From NCBI RefSeq assembly GCF_030814435.1, contig NZ_JAUSUW010000004.1, forward strand, positions 1 through 64,000: a DNA stretch of 64,000 bases. The letters run 5' to 3'. This document shows, one piece after another, positions 18,328 to 26,507 of this stretch (positions within the stretch are counted from its first letter, which is position 1; every line of letters starts with the position of its first letter). The notes beneath the pieces are model-generated. The model made no database searches. It saw only the letters and a program-made list of their open reading frames with translations, and was not told the origin of the DNA. Both the position numbers and the translations under genes were made by a program. This DNA comes from Peteryoungia aggregata LMG 23059 (lineage in GTDB: Bacteria; Pseudomonadota; Alphaproteobacteria; Rhizobiales; Rhizobiaceae).

Positions 18328-18912
18328 TCAGACGGGCAGGGTCCGAACGAGTGACAACAACTCGGCCTGCCCCTCGACATTCTTCGCTGACAGGTCCTTC
18401 ACCCGCTGGCGATCGATCTCAATCATGCTGCCATCAGCGGCAAAGGTGGTTTTGAAGCTGAAGGCCTCCGCCGTAGGCCCACGATCGGCCAGCAATTCGA
18501 AGCGCCGCACCGCTTCAGCCCAGCTCGGAAATACTCCGGCTTCGATCCAGAAGAGAACCAGTGGCGGCCAGGCCTGCCGCTCGTTCCAATGGCGGGCGTG
18601 CTTCAGCGCATCGGCATGAACGCCGGCATAGGTGAAAGCCATCAGACTTTCGATGTCGCGCCAAAGCGAGAGAGAGGACACCCCGCTGGCGCGACCGGTT
18701 TCCATCAGGAAACGCGGAAAAACCAGTTCGCTCCAGCTTTCCGGTCCAGGCTCACCCTCATAGCCAGACCGTCCCAGAAAACCGACTGCCCGCGCTGCCG
18801 CTTCGAAATTCAGAGGCTCGCGCAACGCAAAACCTTGAACGGATGCAGTCAGGTATGAACCGGTATGGACCCCGAAATTGTAGATGGCGAGATGATGGGA
18901 GCCAGCGATCAA
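18328..18912 (-). CDS. DUF3291 domain-containing protein
   Basis: 194 residues. The DUF3291 domain covers most of the length: HHLAIYNFG at the start, SELVFPRFLMETGRASGVSSLSLWRDIESLMAFTYAGVHADALKHARHWN in the middle (a ferredoxin-like, antibiotic-biosynthesis-monooxygenase-type fold), then LFWIEAGVFPSWAEAVRRFE. There are no catalytic residues I can name. It is the last gene of a five-gene minus-strand group and overlaps the DUF1178 gene by four bases (18909-18912, ATGA). Confidence 0.8.
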   Translation of the reverse strand: MIAGSHHLAIYNFGVHTGSYLTASVQGFALREPLNFEAAARAVGFLGRSGYEGEPGPESWSELVFPRFLMETGRASGVSSLSLWRDIESLMAFTYAGVHADALKHARHWNERQAWPPLVLFWIEAGVFPSWAEAVRRFELLADRGPTAEAFSFKTTFAADGSMIEIDRQRVKDLSAKNVEGQAELLSLVRTLPV

Positions 18913-19337
18913 TTCACATCATCCGGCAGGACCGGCAGCGGCGCGATCTCGATGCCCTCTTCGATCAGTGACTTCACCTCGACGGGAGAGGCCTGGCCGA
19001 TGATCCCGCGGGCTTCCGCCTCGCCGTAATGGATCTTGCGTGCTTCCTCGGGAAACTTCTCGCCGACATCCTCACTGCTCGCGCGGATCTCGCGGACCGC
19101 TTCCTTGAGCTTCACGAAGGCCTGCTTCTGCGCTTCCGACACCGCAAGCGCCTGCGTCTCGTCCTTCTGCCGTGCCGTGGAGACCGCAGGCGCCATGAGC
19201 ACCTTGGACACCTCGGGCGATCCACAGACCGGGCAGGTCAGGAAACCCGACGCCTTCTGCCGATCGAAATCAGCACTTTCCGAGAACCAGCCCTCGAATT
19301 CATGCGCCTTGTCGCAGCTGAGGGAATAGCGGATCAA
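18909..19337 (-). CDS. DUF1178 family protein
   Basis: 142 residues. The N-terminus MIRYSLSCDKAHEFEGWFSES, followed by FLTCPVCGSPEVSKVLMAP, is the DUF1178 pattern; Cys8 and the CPVC pair probably hold a zinc. The C-terminal half is helical and charged. The start is TTG at 19337, supported by a good ribosome binding site (AAGGGAGG, 9 bases upstream) and by the overlap TTGA with the stop of the preceding amidase gene. Function unknown; it is nearly always found beside the Nit-type amidase in rhizobia. Confidence 0.85.
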   Translation of the reverse strand: MIRYSLSCDKAHEFEGWFSESADFDRQKASGFLTCPVCGSPEVSKVLMAPAVSTARQKDETQALAVSEAQKQAFVKLKEAVREIRASSEDVGEKFPEEARKIHYGEAEARGIIGQASPVEVKSLIEEGIEIAPLPVLPDDVN

Positions 19338-20191
19338 ACCGTGACGCCTCCCTTGGCCAGCACGGGCGCGATGTCGAGCTGGAAGTCGCGACCGTTCTTC
19401 AGGTTTGGGATCTTCGCCCGGCAGGCCTTCACCGCCTCAAGATCGATCTCGGCAACGACCACATCTTCGCCGCTTCCACCGGCAGACGCGAGCACCTTGC
19501 CCCAGGGACCGACAATCATCGAATGCCCGAAGGTCTCGCGGCCGTCTTCATGCACGCCCGCCTGCGCGGCCGAAATCACATAGGCACCGTTCTCGATCGC
19601 ACGAGCGCGCAGCAGGATTTCCCAATGCGCCTCGCCGGTCTGTTTGGTAAAGGCCGCCGGCGTCGTCAGGATCTCCGCGCCCGCCATGGCTTCCGCCCGG
19701 AACAGATGCGGGAAGCGCACGTCGTAGCAGACGCCAAAGCCGAGCTTGCCGAAGGGAAGGTCGGCCACAACAGCCCGCTCACCCGGTCGATAGACCGCGC
19801 TTTCGCGCCAGCTCTCGCCATTGTCGAGGTCGACGTCGAACATGTGGATCTTGTCGTAGGAGGTGATCTTGTGGCCATCGGGTCCGAACAGGAAGGCCCG
19901 GTTGGCGATCTTGCCATCGGCAAGCTTGATGGCGGTCGACCCGACATGCAGATGGATGCCGAGCTCCTTGGCAAGCTCGGAGGCTCGTCTGACGATCAGA
20001 TCCGTCTCCTCGTCGCGCAGCACTGCCGCCAGACCCGCACGATCCTTCTGCACGGCACCGGTCATCTCGGGCGTCTGCACATAGATCGCGCCGCGACGAT
20101 GGGCCTCGCGCACGAGCCGCGCCATGCTCTCGGCATTCTTCTCCGGATCGATCCCGGAGCACATCTGGACGGCAGCGGCCTTGAACACCAT
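19334..20191 (-). CDS. Carbon-nitrogen hydrolase family protein (Nit1/Nit2-type amidase)
   Basis: 285 residues, nitrilase superfamily. The catalytic triad is complete: Glu42 (TPEMTG), Lys114 (YDKIHMFDVD) and Cys155 (GFGVCYDVRFP). The sequence YDKIHMFDVDL is typical of the Nit branch that hydrolyses deaminated glutathione, a metabolite-repair reaction. That substrate would fit its neighbour grxC, only 10 bases upstream, but is inferred. The start MVFKAAAVQM at 20191 is chosen because the longer frame to 20272 runs into grxC. Confidence 0.9.
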   Translation of the reverse strand: MVFKAAAVQMCSGIDPEKNAESMARLVREAHRRGAIYVQTPEMTGAVQKDRAGLAAVLRDEETDLIVRRASELAKELGIHLHVGSTAIKLADGKIANRAFLFGPDGHKITSYDKIHMFDVDLDNGESWRESAVYRPGERAVVADLPFGKLGFGVCYDVRFPHLFRAEAMAGAEILTTPAAFTKQTGEAHWEILLRARAIENGAYVISAAQAGVHEDGRETFGHSMIVGPWGKVLASAGGSGEDVVVAEIDLEAVKACRAKIPNLKNGRDFQLDIAPVLAKGGVTV

Positions 20192-20201
20192 GGGTCTGTC
20201 C

Positions 20202-20456
20202 TTACTGAGAAAGAAGCGGATCGAGCTTGCCGGCCCGGTCGAGTGCATGCAGATCATCGCAACCGCCAACATGCTGGCTGCCGATGAAGATCTGCGGGAA
20301 GGTGTTGCGGCCGGATTTCGCGATCATTTCCTCGCGCATGTCAGGCTTGCCGGTGGCGTCGTGCTCAACATAGGCCACACCCTTCTTGTCGAGCAGTGCC
20401 TTCGCGCTGGCGCAATAGCCGCAGAATTGCCGTGTATAGATCGTGACGTCAGTCAT
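20202..20456 (-). CDS. grxC: Glutaredoxin 3
   Basis: 84 residues, the usual size. Thiol-disulfide oxidoreductase that uses glutathione. The active site is CGYC (Cys12-Cys15, in TRQFCGYCASAK); the glutathione-binding TFPQIFIG and GGCDDL motifs follow. CGYC replaces the commoner CPYC. The start MTDVTIYTRQ at 20456 fits the fold; upstream Met adds 16 unrelated residues. It sits between comF (44-base gap) and the Nit amidase (10-base gap). Confidence 0.94.
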   Translation of the reverse strand: MTDVTIYTRQFCGYCASAKALLDKKGVAYVEHDATGKPDMREEMIAKSGRNTFPQIFIGSQHVGGCDDLHALDRAGKLDPLLSQ

Positions 20457-20500
20457 GGGGTCTCCGCCGGAAAGCGTCGGTGGACTAAGGATTGGACCCC

Positions 20501-21277
20501 TCATATAGGCCCGGCGAGAGCCCTTGCAAAGGTCAAAACAGTGACATCCGCAGCCCCTGCCTTTTTCAGGGCAGTCGTCGCAGCACTCACCGTCGCCCCC
20601 GTCGTATAGACGTCGTCGATGAGCACCAGCCGCTTGCCGAAAACGAGATCCTCGCGTCCCTCAGGCACAGAGAAGGCGCCGCGGACATTCAGCGAGCGCT
20701 GGTTCACCGTCAGGCCCACCTGTTGCTGCGTCCGCTTGCGCCGCACCAGCGCCTCCGCAAGAAATGGCCTGCCGGATTGCCGCGACACATGGCGCGCCAG
20801 TTCAGCCGACTGGTTGAACATCCGCCGGAACATACGCATCCGGTGCAGCGGCACCGCAACGATCGCATCCGCCGCCGCCACCTCCTCGGAGGCGGCGCGC
20901 ACCATCCAGCCCGCCATCATCGGCGCCAGATCCACCCGGTCGCGATATTTGAGGTCATGCACCAGATGCCGCGCCACCCCTTCATGAAGGGCAACGGACC
21001 GCAACCGGTCGAACACCGGCGGTCTGGAGATCGCCTGTGGCGACACCATTCCCTCCCCTGGATCATGCGCAAAGGGCAGGCCGAGAATGGGGCAGTAGGG
21101 CCTCTCGATCAGCCGAATCTCTCCCCAGCAGCGGGCGCAGAGCGCGTGGTGGCTGGCAATGCGGGCATGGCAATGGGCGCAGGCTGGCGGATAGACCAGA
21201 TGAAAAAGCCCGCGCAGCACCATTCCGGCATGATACCGGCTGACGGATCCGCTTTTCTGCACTAAGTGAGCCCACAT
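20501..21277 (-). CDS. ComF family protein (phosphoribosyltransferase fold)
   Basis: 258 residues. The N-terminal zinc ribbon is seen as YPPACAHCHARI...CARCWGE. The C-terminal phosphoribosyltransferase domain carries VLIDDVYTTGATVSAA, the PRPP-binding loop. ComF proteins take part in DNA uptake in naturally competent bacteria; in rhizobia the role is not settled. Two starts are possible: ATG at 21277 (used here) and ATG at 21223 (MVLRGLFHLVYPPAC). Neither has a clear ribosome binding site. It heads the five-gene minus operon comF-grxC-Nit amidase-DUF1178-DUF3291. Confidence 0.88.
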   Translation of the reverse strand: MWAHLVQKSGSVSRYHAGMVLRGLFHLVYPPACAHCHARIASHHALCARCWGEIRLIERPYCPILGLPFAHDPGEGMVSPQAISRPPVFDRLRSVALHEGVARHLVHDLKYRDRVDLAPMMAGWMVRAASEEVAAADAIVAVPLHRMRMFRRMFNQSAELARHVSRQSGRPFLAEALVRRKRTQQQVGLTVNQRSLNVRGAFSVPEGREDLVFGKRLVLIDDVYTTGATVSAATTALKKAGAADVTVLTFARALAGPI

Positions 21278-21358
21278 GCTTTGAGTTTACGCCCTGCTGG
21301 GCGTTCCGCAATGCCCGAAACGAGGCCGGAAACCAGGCCCCGAACCAGGAATACCGCC

Positions 21359-22237
21359 ATGAACGAGTTGTTCGACGAAGCCCTGATCGCCAGAAACCGC
21401 GCCCGCGCGCTCGCGCGCAATGCTGCCGGCAGCGACTTCCTTCTGGAACTCACGGCGCGCGAGCTTGCCGACCGTCTGGCTCTGGTCGAACGACGCTTCG
21501 AGGAGGCGGTCGAATTGTTCGGAGGAACCGGACTGACCGCCCGGGCGGCATTGGCAACAGGCAAGATCGAGAGGCTGCGGCGCATCGAGACGGATGCGAC
21601 CTTTGGCGATGACGAACGGCCTGTCCTCGCTTCGGGCTACGAAAGCGTTCCTCTAGAGCCGCAATCCGTCAACCTCATCCTCTCGCCATTGTCTCTGCAT
21701 CTGACCAACGACACGCCCGGCATGCTGATCCAGATGCGCCGCGCCCTGAAGCCGGACGGCCTGTTGCTCGCCGCCATTCCCGGTGCCGGTACGCTGTCTG
21801 AACTGCGCGAGGTCCTGCTGGCGGCTGAAACCGAAATCTATGGAGGTGCCAGCCCGCGTGTCGTGCCCTTCGCCGACATCAGGGACATCGGCTCCCTCCT
21901 CCAGCGCGCCGGCTTCGCCCTTCCCGTCATCGACGAGGAAAGCTTCACCGTTCGCTATGATCACATCTTCGCATTGATGCGCGATCTGAAGGCGATGGGC
22001 ATGGCCAACCCGCTGAAGGGGAGAAGCCGCCGACCCGTGTCACGCCGGTTTTTCCTGCGTGCGGCCGAACTCTATGCCGAACGGTTTGGCGATCCGGATG
22101 GACGCATCCGTGCCACCTTCTCGATCGTTTTCATCTCGGGATGGGCGCCGCATGAAAGCCAGCAGAAGCCTCTGAAGCCCGGCTCGGCGAAGATGCGCCT
22201 CGCAGACGCCCTTGACCCGACCAGGCAGAACAAGTGA
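21359..22237 (+). CDS. SAM-dependent methyltransferase (BioC/NDUFAF5-like)
   Basis: 292 residues, class I methyltransferase. The N-terminus NELFDEALIARNRARAL is a hallmark of the alphaproteobacterial relatives of mitochondrial NDUFAF5 (complex I assembly) and BioC. The motif-I region reads AVELFGGTGLTARAAL, with a short glycine loop. The C-terminal part matches LMRDLKAMGMAN...SRRPVSRRFFLRAAELYAERF. The target is not known; hydroxylation/methylation of complex I or biotin synthesis are the family roles. The start at 21359 follows an AGGA about 10 bases upstream; a frame open to 21266 overlaps comF and is rejected. Confidence 0.85.
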   Translation: MNELFDEALIARNRARALARNAAGSDFLLELTARELADRLALVERRFEEAVELFGGTGLTARAALATGKIERLRRIETDATFGDDERPVLASGYESVPLEPQSVNLILSPLSLHLTNDTPGMLIQMRRALKPDGLLLAAIPGAGTLSELREVLLAAETEIYGGASPRVVPFADIRDIGSLLQRAGFALPVIDEESFTVRYDHIFALMRDLKAMGMANPLKGRSRRPVSRRFFLRAAELYAERFGDPDGRIRATFSIVFISGWAPHESQQKPLKPGSAKMRLADALDPTRQNK

Positions 22238-22255
22238 CCGAGACGATTGGATCGC

Positions 22256-22429
22256 TCAGTCGTCGGCGCTCTTGATGTGGGTTTCCACTGTATTGAACGT
22301 ATTGATCAAAGAGCCCGTGATCGCGCCGTAACCGCTGATCAGTGCAACGCTCACCAGCGCGGCGATCAAGCCATATTCAATGGCCGTGGCACCACGAAGG
22401 TCGGACATCATCTGACGGAAAAGACGCAT
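22256..22429 (-). CDS. Flp family type IVb pilin
   Basis: 57-residue pre-pilin read from ATG at 22429: MRLFRQMMSDLRGATAIEYG followed by LIAALVSVALISGYGAITGS and a short polar tail ending at TGA (22256-22258). GATAIEYGLIA is the Flp/Fap signature, with prepilin peptidase cutting just before or near the ATAIEYG stretch; the hydrophobic helix that follows packs the pilus core. A strong ribosome binding site (CAGGAG) lies 6 bases upstream. No tad/cpa assembly gene is in this window, so this is an isolated pilin copy that would need assembly genes elsewhere. Confidence 0.88.
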   Translation of the reverse strand: MRLFRQMMSDLRGATAIEYGLIAALVSVALISGYGAITGSLINTFNTVETHIKSADD

Positions 22430-22487
22430 TCTCGCTCCTGGAAGTCTGGATCCGAGATGGTTGCCCCCGCCCCGGCCTCGATTGACG

Positions 22488-22808
22488 TTAGCAGGCCTGG
22501 CCGGAGCCGTAGCCGTCTATGATGCAGACGGAACCCGGTGTTTCCTGCAGCACGCTGCGGCGGATGGTATACCGCTTGCCGCTGTCGTCCTTGGGGATCG
22601 AACCGGTGGTGATCATGTCGAACTCATCCGGCTGGAAAGCCAGGGTCTTGCGGTCTGTCTTGGAGGCAAGCATGGGCGTCAGGATGAGCGACAGCGCGAT
22701 CGCCGCCGTTCCAAACAGCAGGGCGATGTTCAGGACTCCCGTCCTGCCCGTCTTGATCGAAGACCGCTCTCGGGACCGTGCGGCCTTCCAGAAATCCTCG
22801 TTTACCAT
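22488..22808 (-). CDS. Small single-pass membrane protein of unknown function
   Basis: 106 residues; family not recognised. One strong membrane helix at about residues 26-48 (VLNIALLFGTAAIALSLILTPML) separates a basic cytoplasmic head (WKAARSRERSSIKTGR) from a polar tail containing DMITTGSIPKDDSGKRYTIRRS. The tail has two Cys near the end (VCIIDGYGSGQAC), which could form a disulfide in the periplasm. The start MVNEDFWKAAR at 22808 is preferred over 22850. It precedes the Flp pilin by 58 bases on the same strand, which suggests but does not prove a link to pilus biology. Confidence 0.65.
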   Translation of the reverse strand: MVNEDFWKAARSRERSSIKTGRTGVLNIALLFGTAAIALSLILTPMLASKTDRKTLAFQPDEFDMITTGSIPKDDSGKRYTIRRSVLQETPGSVCIIDGYGSGQAC

Positions 22809-22906
22809 ATTACGCTCCACACACGTATCCGACGCATGAACAGATCGCATTGTGCGGTGCGGGGTATAAACTTTTGATTAACGACACCACTCGAATGAGT
22901 GATTTC

Positions 22907-23320
22907 TCACAGAAGGTCCTGCAGGAAGGGAATAAGCGGCTCGTCAGCCGGCGGCATCGGATAGTCACGCAGCGCTTTTGCCCTGACCCACTTGATCGCC
23001 TGGCCTTCCCGTCCCTGGGGAATGCCCTCGTATCGCCGGCAGATGTAGAGCGGCATCAGCAGGTGAAACGTCTCGTAGGTATGGCTGGCGAAGGTCAGCG
23101 GTGCCAGGCAGGCGACCTTGGTCTGGATGCCAAGCTCTTCCTCGAGCTCGCGTACCAGTGTCTCCTCGGGCGTCTCGCCAGCTTCGACCTTGCCGCCGGG
23201 GAACTCCCAGAGCCCAGCAAGCGATTTGCCCTCGGGACGCTGCGCGAGAAGGATCCGGTTGTCGGTATCCACAAGCGCACAGGCCGCGACCAGGAGAATC
23301 GGCCTCTTTCCGTCAGTCAT
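22907..23320 (-). CDS. mutT: MutT-type Nudix pyrophosphohydrolase (8-oxo-dGTP diphosphatase)
   Basis: 137 residues. It cleans oxidised dGTP from the nucleotide pool. The Nudix box is visible as GGKVEAGETPEETLVRELEEELG-like sequence at about 45-65, and the N-terminus LLVAACALVDTDNRILLAQRP and middle PEGKSLAGLWEFPGG are typical of MutT. The start at 23320 gives an ATGA overlap with the stop of the upstream GNAT gene; an in-frame start 6 codons earlier (23338) is less likely. Confidence 0.9.
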   Translation of the reverse strand: MTDGKRPILLVAACALVDTDNRILLAQRPEGKSLAGLWEFPGGKVEAGETPEETLVRELEEELGIQTKVACLAPLTFASHTYETFHLLMPLYICRRYEGIPQGREGQAIKWVRAKALRDYPMPPADEPLIPFLQDLL

Positions 23321-24093
23321 CGGGAAGCCTTTCGCCAATAGGCGTAGCGATAGGCTTCCTCGAAGCCCAGCTTGCGGTAGAGCGACAGCGCCTCCGCATT
23401 CTCCGCGACAACCTGCAGCCAGGTCGTGCGTGCACCGCGCATCCTGGCCCAGCGCAGCGCCGAGCTCAGTATCTCGATGCCGAGCCCCTGCCGCCTGCGG
23501 TCGGCCTTGACCGCAAGTGACATGATGCCCGCAAGATCATTGTCCTGGACGCAAAGTGCGACCGCAAGCGGTCCCTCGGCTGCATCCTCGATGACGAACA
23601 GCCCGGACGGCGGCTTGATGCCGTTGATGACCTCCGCAAGCGCCGGCTTGAGAGCCGGATCGCTGCCATGCACGACGATATCGGCGTCAACATAACGCCC
23701 GATATCCTGCGTCGGCAGATGATCCATCGTGTCCGGGAACGTCATCGAGCCGAGATCGGCGGTCATCGTCACGACTTCATCGAAACGCTCCCAGCCGTCA
23801 GCGATCAGGAAATCGATCAGCGGCTTTGGCGAAAGTGGCGTCTGGCGGACCAGGAGCGGCCGGTCATGCGCCGCAAAGCGCTCGCCGGCCTTGTCCAGGC
23901 GCATGGCGATATCGCGGCTGTCCGAAGGATCGAGCGGCACGATGCAGTTGAGCCGCTTGCCAGGATGCCCGCCGGTGAGGCGCACCTGCCAGCTCCCGTC
24001 ATAGACGACGCTGCTCGCCGGCCAGGCGCGAAAACCCACCGCTTCGAGACGCCGGACGAGCGGCAGGTTGGGATCACTTACCATTGCATGCAT
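23317..24093 (-). CDS. GNAT family N-acetyltransferase
   Basis: 258 residues. The acetyl-CoA-binding motif A is in the last third: LAVKADRRRQGLGIEILSSALRWAR, followed by the conserved LYRKLGFEEAYRYAYW. The N-terminal half is a degenerate second GNAT-like lobe (residues 10-110). Substrate unknown. It lies 7 bases after argJ and overlaps mutT by four bases, so argJ-GNAT-mutT is probably one operon, the order usual in rhizobia. ATG at 24084 is an alternative start. Confidence 0.88.
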   Translation of the reverse strand: MHAMVSDPNLPLVRRLEAVGFRAWPASSVVYDGSWQVRLTGGHPGKRLNCIVPLDPSDSRDIAMRLDKAGERFAAHDRPLLVRQTPLSPKPLIDFLIADGWERFDEVVTMTADLGSMTFPDTMDHLPTQDIGRYVDADIVVHGSDPALKPALAEVINGIKPPSGLFVIEDAAEGPLAVALCVQDNDLAGIMSLAVKADRRRQGLGIEILSSALRWARMRGARTTWLQVVAENAEALSLYRKLGFEEAYRYAYWRKASR

Positions 24094-24100
24094 TCAGACG

Positions 24101-25342
24101 TCAGCTCCGATAGTCGCCATTGATGGCGACATATTCCTTGGTCAGGTCGCAGGTCCACACCGTCGCGGTGCCGGAACCCAGGCCAATATCGACGGTAACA
24201 GGAATGTCTTCCCGTTCCATAACCGCCGTGGTCGCCTCTTCCGAATAGGCAGGATCGCGCTCGCCATTGACAGCTACGCGCACATCACCAAACCAGATCG
24301 CCAGCCGATCGCGATCGGCCATTTCGCCGGACTTGCCGACGGCCATGACGATACGACCCCAGTTGGCGTCTTCGCCGGCAACGGCGGTCTTCACCAAGGG
24401 GGAATTTGCGATCGACATCGCGATCTTCTTCGCCGCGAGATCGCTTTCGGCACCCTTGACGGTGATCTCCACCATCTTGCGGGCACCTTCGCCATCGCGC
24501 ACGACCTGCAGTGCCAGATCCTTGAGCAGGTCATTAAGCGCCGCCCGGAATGCGCCGAGACGCGCATCGTCAGCCCCCTCGATCTTCGCCTGGCCGTCAG
24601 CAGCCGCAGCGCCCGTCGCAAACAGCATCAGCGTGTCGGAGGTCGAGGTATCGCTGTCGACGGTGATCGCATTGAAGCTCGGCTCGACGCCTGCCGAAAG
24701 CAGCCCCTGCAGGGCATCGGGCGCGATATTGGCATCCGTCACCACGAAGGACAGCATCGTCGCCATGTCGGGCGCGATCATCCCGGCGCCCTTGGCAATC
24801 CCATTGATCGTGACGGTCACGCCATCGATCGTGGCGCTGCGCGTCGCGACCTTCGGATAGGTGTCCGTGGTCATGATCGCCTTGGCAGCCTCGAACCAGA
24901 AGTCACCGGTCGCGTCCTTCGCCATCTGGTCCAGCACACCGGAAAACTTCGTCGCATCGAGCGGCTCGCCGATGACGCCGGTCGAGGCGAGATAGATCTC
25001 GTTTTCGCCGCAGCCCAGCGCCGCCGCAGCCGACTTGGCACTCAGTTCGGTCGCAGCCTTGCCCTTCACGCCGGTAAAGGCATTGGCATTGCCGGAATTG
25101 ACGACGACACCGCGCGCGACGCCATGCGCCAGGTTCTGCCGGCAGAAATCGACCGGAGCCGATGGGCACTTCGACTTGGTGAACACGCCTGCGACCGCAG
25201 CCGGCTGATCGAAGGCCATCAACAGCACATCCGTGCGGTTCTTGTACTTGATACCCGCTGCAGCCGTCGCCATCCGCACTCCGCGGATGACAGGCATGTC
25301 GGCATAGGTTTTCGGAGCGAGGGGAGAAATGCTGGAAGACAT
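24101..25342 (-). CDS. argJ: Bifunctional ornithine acetyltransferase / N-acetylglutamate synthase
   Basis: 413 residues. It recycles the acetyl group in arginine synthesis, transferring acetyl from acetylornithine to glutamate. The precursor cleaves itself before the nucleophilic Thr in the conserved ASTGVIGE stretch (near residue 185), giving alpha and beta subunits. Other markers: [10 protein letters not shown] and [18 protein letters not shown]. The full length fits the bifunctional form. It is preceded by a hairpin (25361-25383) and the periplasmic parvulin gene. argH lies 25 kb away in the same window. Confidence 0.96.
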   Translation of the reverse strand: MSSSISPLAPKTYADMPVIRGVRMATAAAGIKYKNRTDVLLMAFDQPAAVAGVFTKSKCPSAPVDFCRQNLAHGVARGVVVNSGNANAFTGVKGKAATELSAKSAAAALGCGENEIYLASTGVIGEPLDATKFSGVLDQMAKDATGDFWFEAAKAIMTTDTYPKVATRSATIDGVTVTINGIAKGAGMIAPDMATMLSFVVTDANIAPDALQGLLSAGVEPSFNAITVDSDTSTSDTLMLFATGAAAADGQAKIEGADDARLGAFRAALNDLLKDLALQVVRDGEGARKMVEITVKGAESDLAAKKIAMSIANSPLVKTAVAGEDANWGRIVMAVGKSGEMADRDRLAIWFGDVRVAVNGERDPAYSEEATTAVMEREDIPVTVDIGLGSGTATVWTCDLTKEYVAINGDYRS

Positions 25343-25360
25343 GGGAAAGGCCCGTAATGG

Positions 25361-25383
25361 AAGGCCCGCAAACTGCGGGCCTT
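25361..25383. terminator. Hairpin between the parvulin gene and argJ
   Basis: Perfect 9-base stem AAGGCCCGC (25361-25369), loop aaact, GCGGGCCTT (25375-25383). It starts 27 bases downstream of the parvulin stop in the minus-strand direction and ends 18 bases before the argJ start. On the minus strand it is followed by CCATT rather than a T run, so it may be a weak terminator, a processing site or a leader element of argJ. A second partial copy of the arm (ggcccg) lies just beyond. Confidence 0.4.
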
Positions 25384-25410
25384 GTGAAAAACGACAATGC
25401 GAGGAAGAGC

Positions 25411-26262
25411 TTACTGCTGCTCTGCCTTGTTGGCCTCTTCGTAGCCCTTGCGGAGCGCCTCGTCGACAATCTCGATCTTCTGCTCGCTCTTCGCCTTTTC
25501 AATAATGGCGAGATACTTGTCGCGCATCACGAGCTGGCGCACCTGCTGCTCGACGGCTTCGAAAGCCGGCGGCGGGGCATCGCGCTTGTCTTCGAGAAGG
25601 ATGACGTGGAAACCGAACTGGGTCTTGACCGGCGTCTTCGTGTAGGCGCCCTTTTCGAGTGCGAAGGCAGCCTCTTCGAATTCCGGAACCATGCGGCCCT
25701 TGGTGAAGTAACCCAGGTCGCCGCCTTCGGTCTTGTTCGGATCCGTCGACTTTTCCTTGGCGATTTCGATGAAGTCCTTGCCGGCATCCAGATCGGTGAT
25801 GATCTGCTTGGCCTCTTCCTCGGTCTTCACCAGGATATGACGGGCGCGCACTTCTTCCTGCTTCGGAAGCGCTGCGATTTCCTTTTCGTAGCGGGCCTTG
25901 ACTTCGTCTTCAGTGACGCCGTCAACGACGTTCTTCTTGAAGAAGGTGTTGTGCAGTTCGCGCTCGGCGATGAAAGCCATGCGGCGCTTGTAATCCGCAT
26001 CGTCCTGCAAACCTTCAGCAGTCGCATTCGCGGCAAGCAGCTTCACGTCGATGGCGCCGGACAGGGCTGCGACCTTCTTCTGCTCGTCCGGAAGCTGGGC
26101 CAGCTGCGGGTCGAGATTGGCAATTGCCAGATCGAGTTCGGACTGGGTGATCTCCAGATCACCCACCTTGGCGACCACGGTCGCATCCTGGGCGGAAGCC
26201 GCGCCATAGAGGGCCGAGAGGGAAACGCAGGCGGCGAGCACGATTTTATTGAGGCGAAGCAT
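25411..26262 (-). CDS. Periplasmic peptidyl-prolyl cis-trans isomerase (parvulin/SurA-PrsA type)
   Basis: 283 residues. The signal peptide at 1-24 ends ASA|QD. A SurA_N-like helical chaperone region (25-130) is followed by a parvulin rotamase domain (about 140-235) with [34 protein letters not shown] and [12 protein letters not shown], all hallmarks of the family. The C-terminus is helical and charged. It should fold proteins leaving the Sec channel, and it stands divergent from secA, which makes sense for its job. Start at 26262. Confidence 0.93.
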   Translation of the reverse strand: MLRLNKIVLAACVSLSALYGAASAQDATVVAKVGDLEITQSELDLAIANLDPQLAQLPDEQKKVAALSGAIDVKLLAANATAEGLQDDADYKRRMAFIAERELHNTFFKKNVVDGVTEDEVKARYEKEIAALPKQEEVRARHILVKTEEEAKQIITDLDAGKDFIEIAKEKSTDPNKTEGGDLGYFTKGRMVPEFEEAAFALEKGAYTKTPVKTQFGFHVILLEDKRDAPPPAFEAVEQQVRQLVMRDKYLAIIEKAKSEQKIEIVDEALRKGYEEANKAEQQ

Positions 26263-26363
26263 GAAAGACCTTTCGGATGGTGAACCGTTTCAAGACCGTT
26301 CGAATCGGGCAAAATATTGTCAGATGCCCGGCGATCGAGGGGATTTGCGACTGGCCTGCGCCG

Positions 26364-26392
26364 TTGACATCATTCGACCCCCCTCTTATCTG
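26364..26392 (+). promoter_or_regulatory. Housekeeping promoter of secA
   Basis: TTGACA (26364-26369), a 17-base spacer, then TATCTG (26387-26392). The -35 box is perfect and the spacing ideal. It lies 116 bases upstream of the secA start, in the divergent spacer between the parvulin gene and secA. The predicted transcript start is near 26399. Confidence 0.6.
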
Positions 26393-26507
26393 TCACGCAA
26401 CCTCGCGTCCAGAGTAGTTTCAGGACGCATTGTGCCTATTCGACTGCTCTAATGGTGGTCCGAAAGGTACGTCAACGATATGACGAAGGTCAGAAAGGAC
26501 CATCGAT

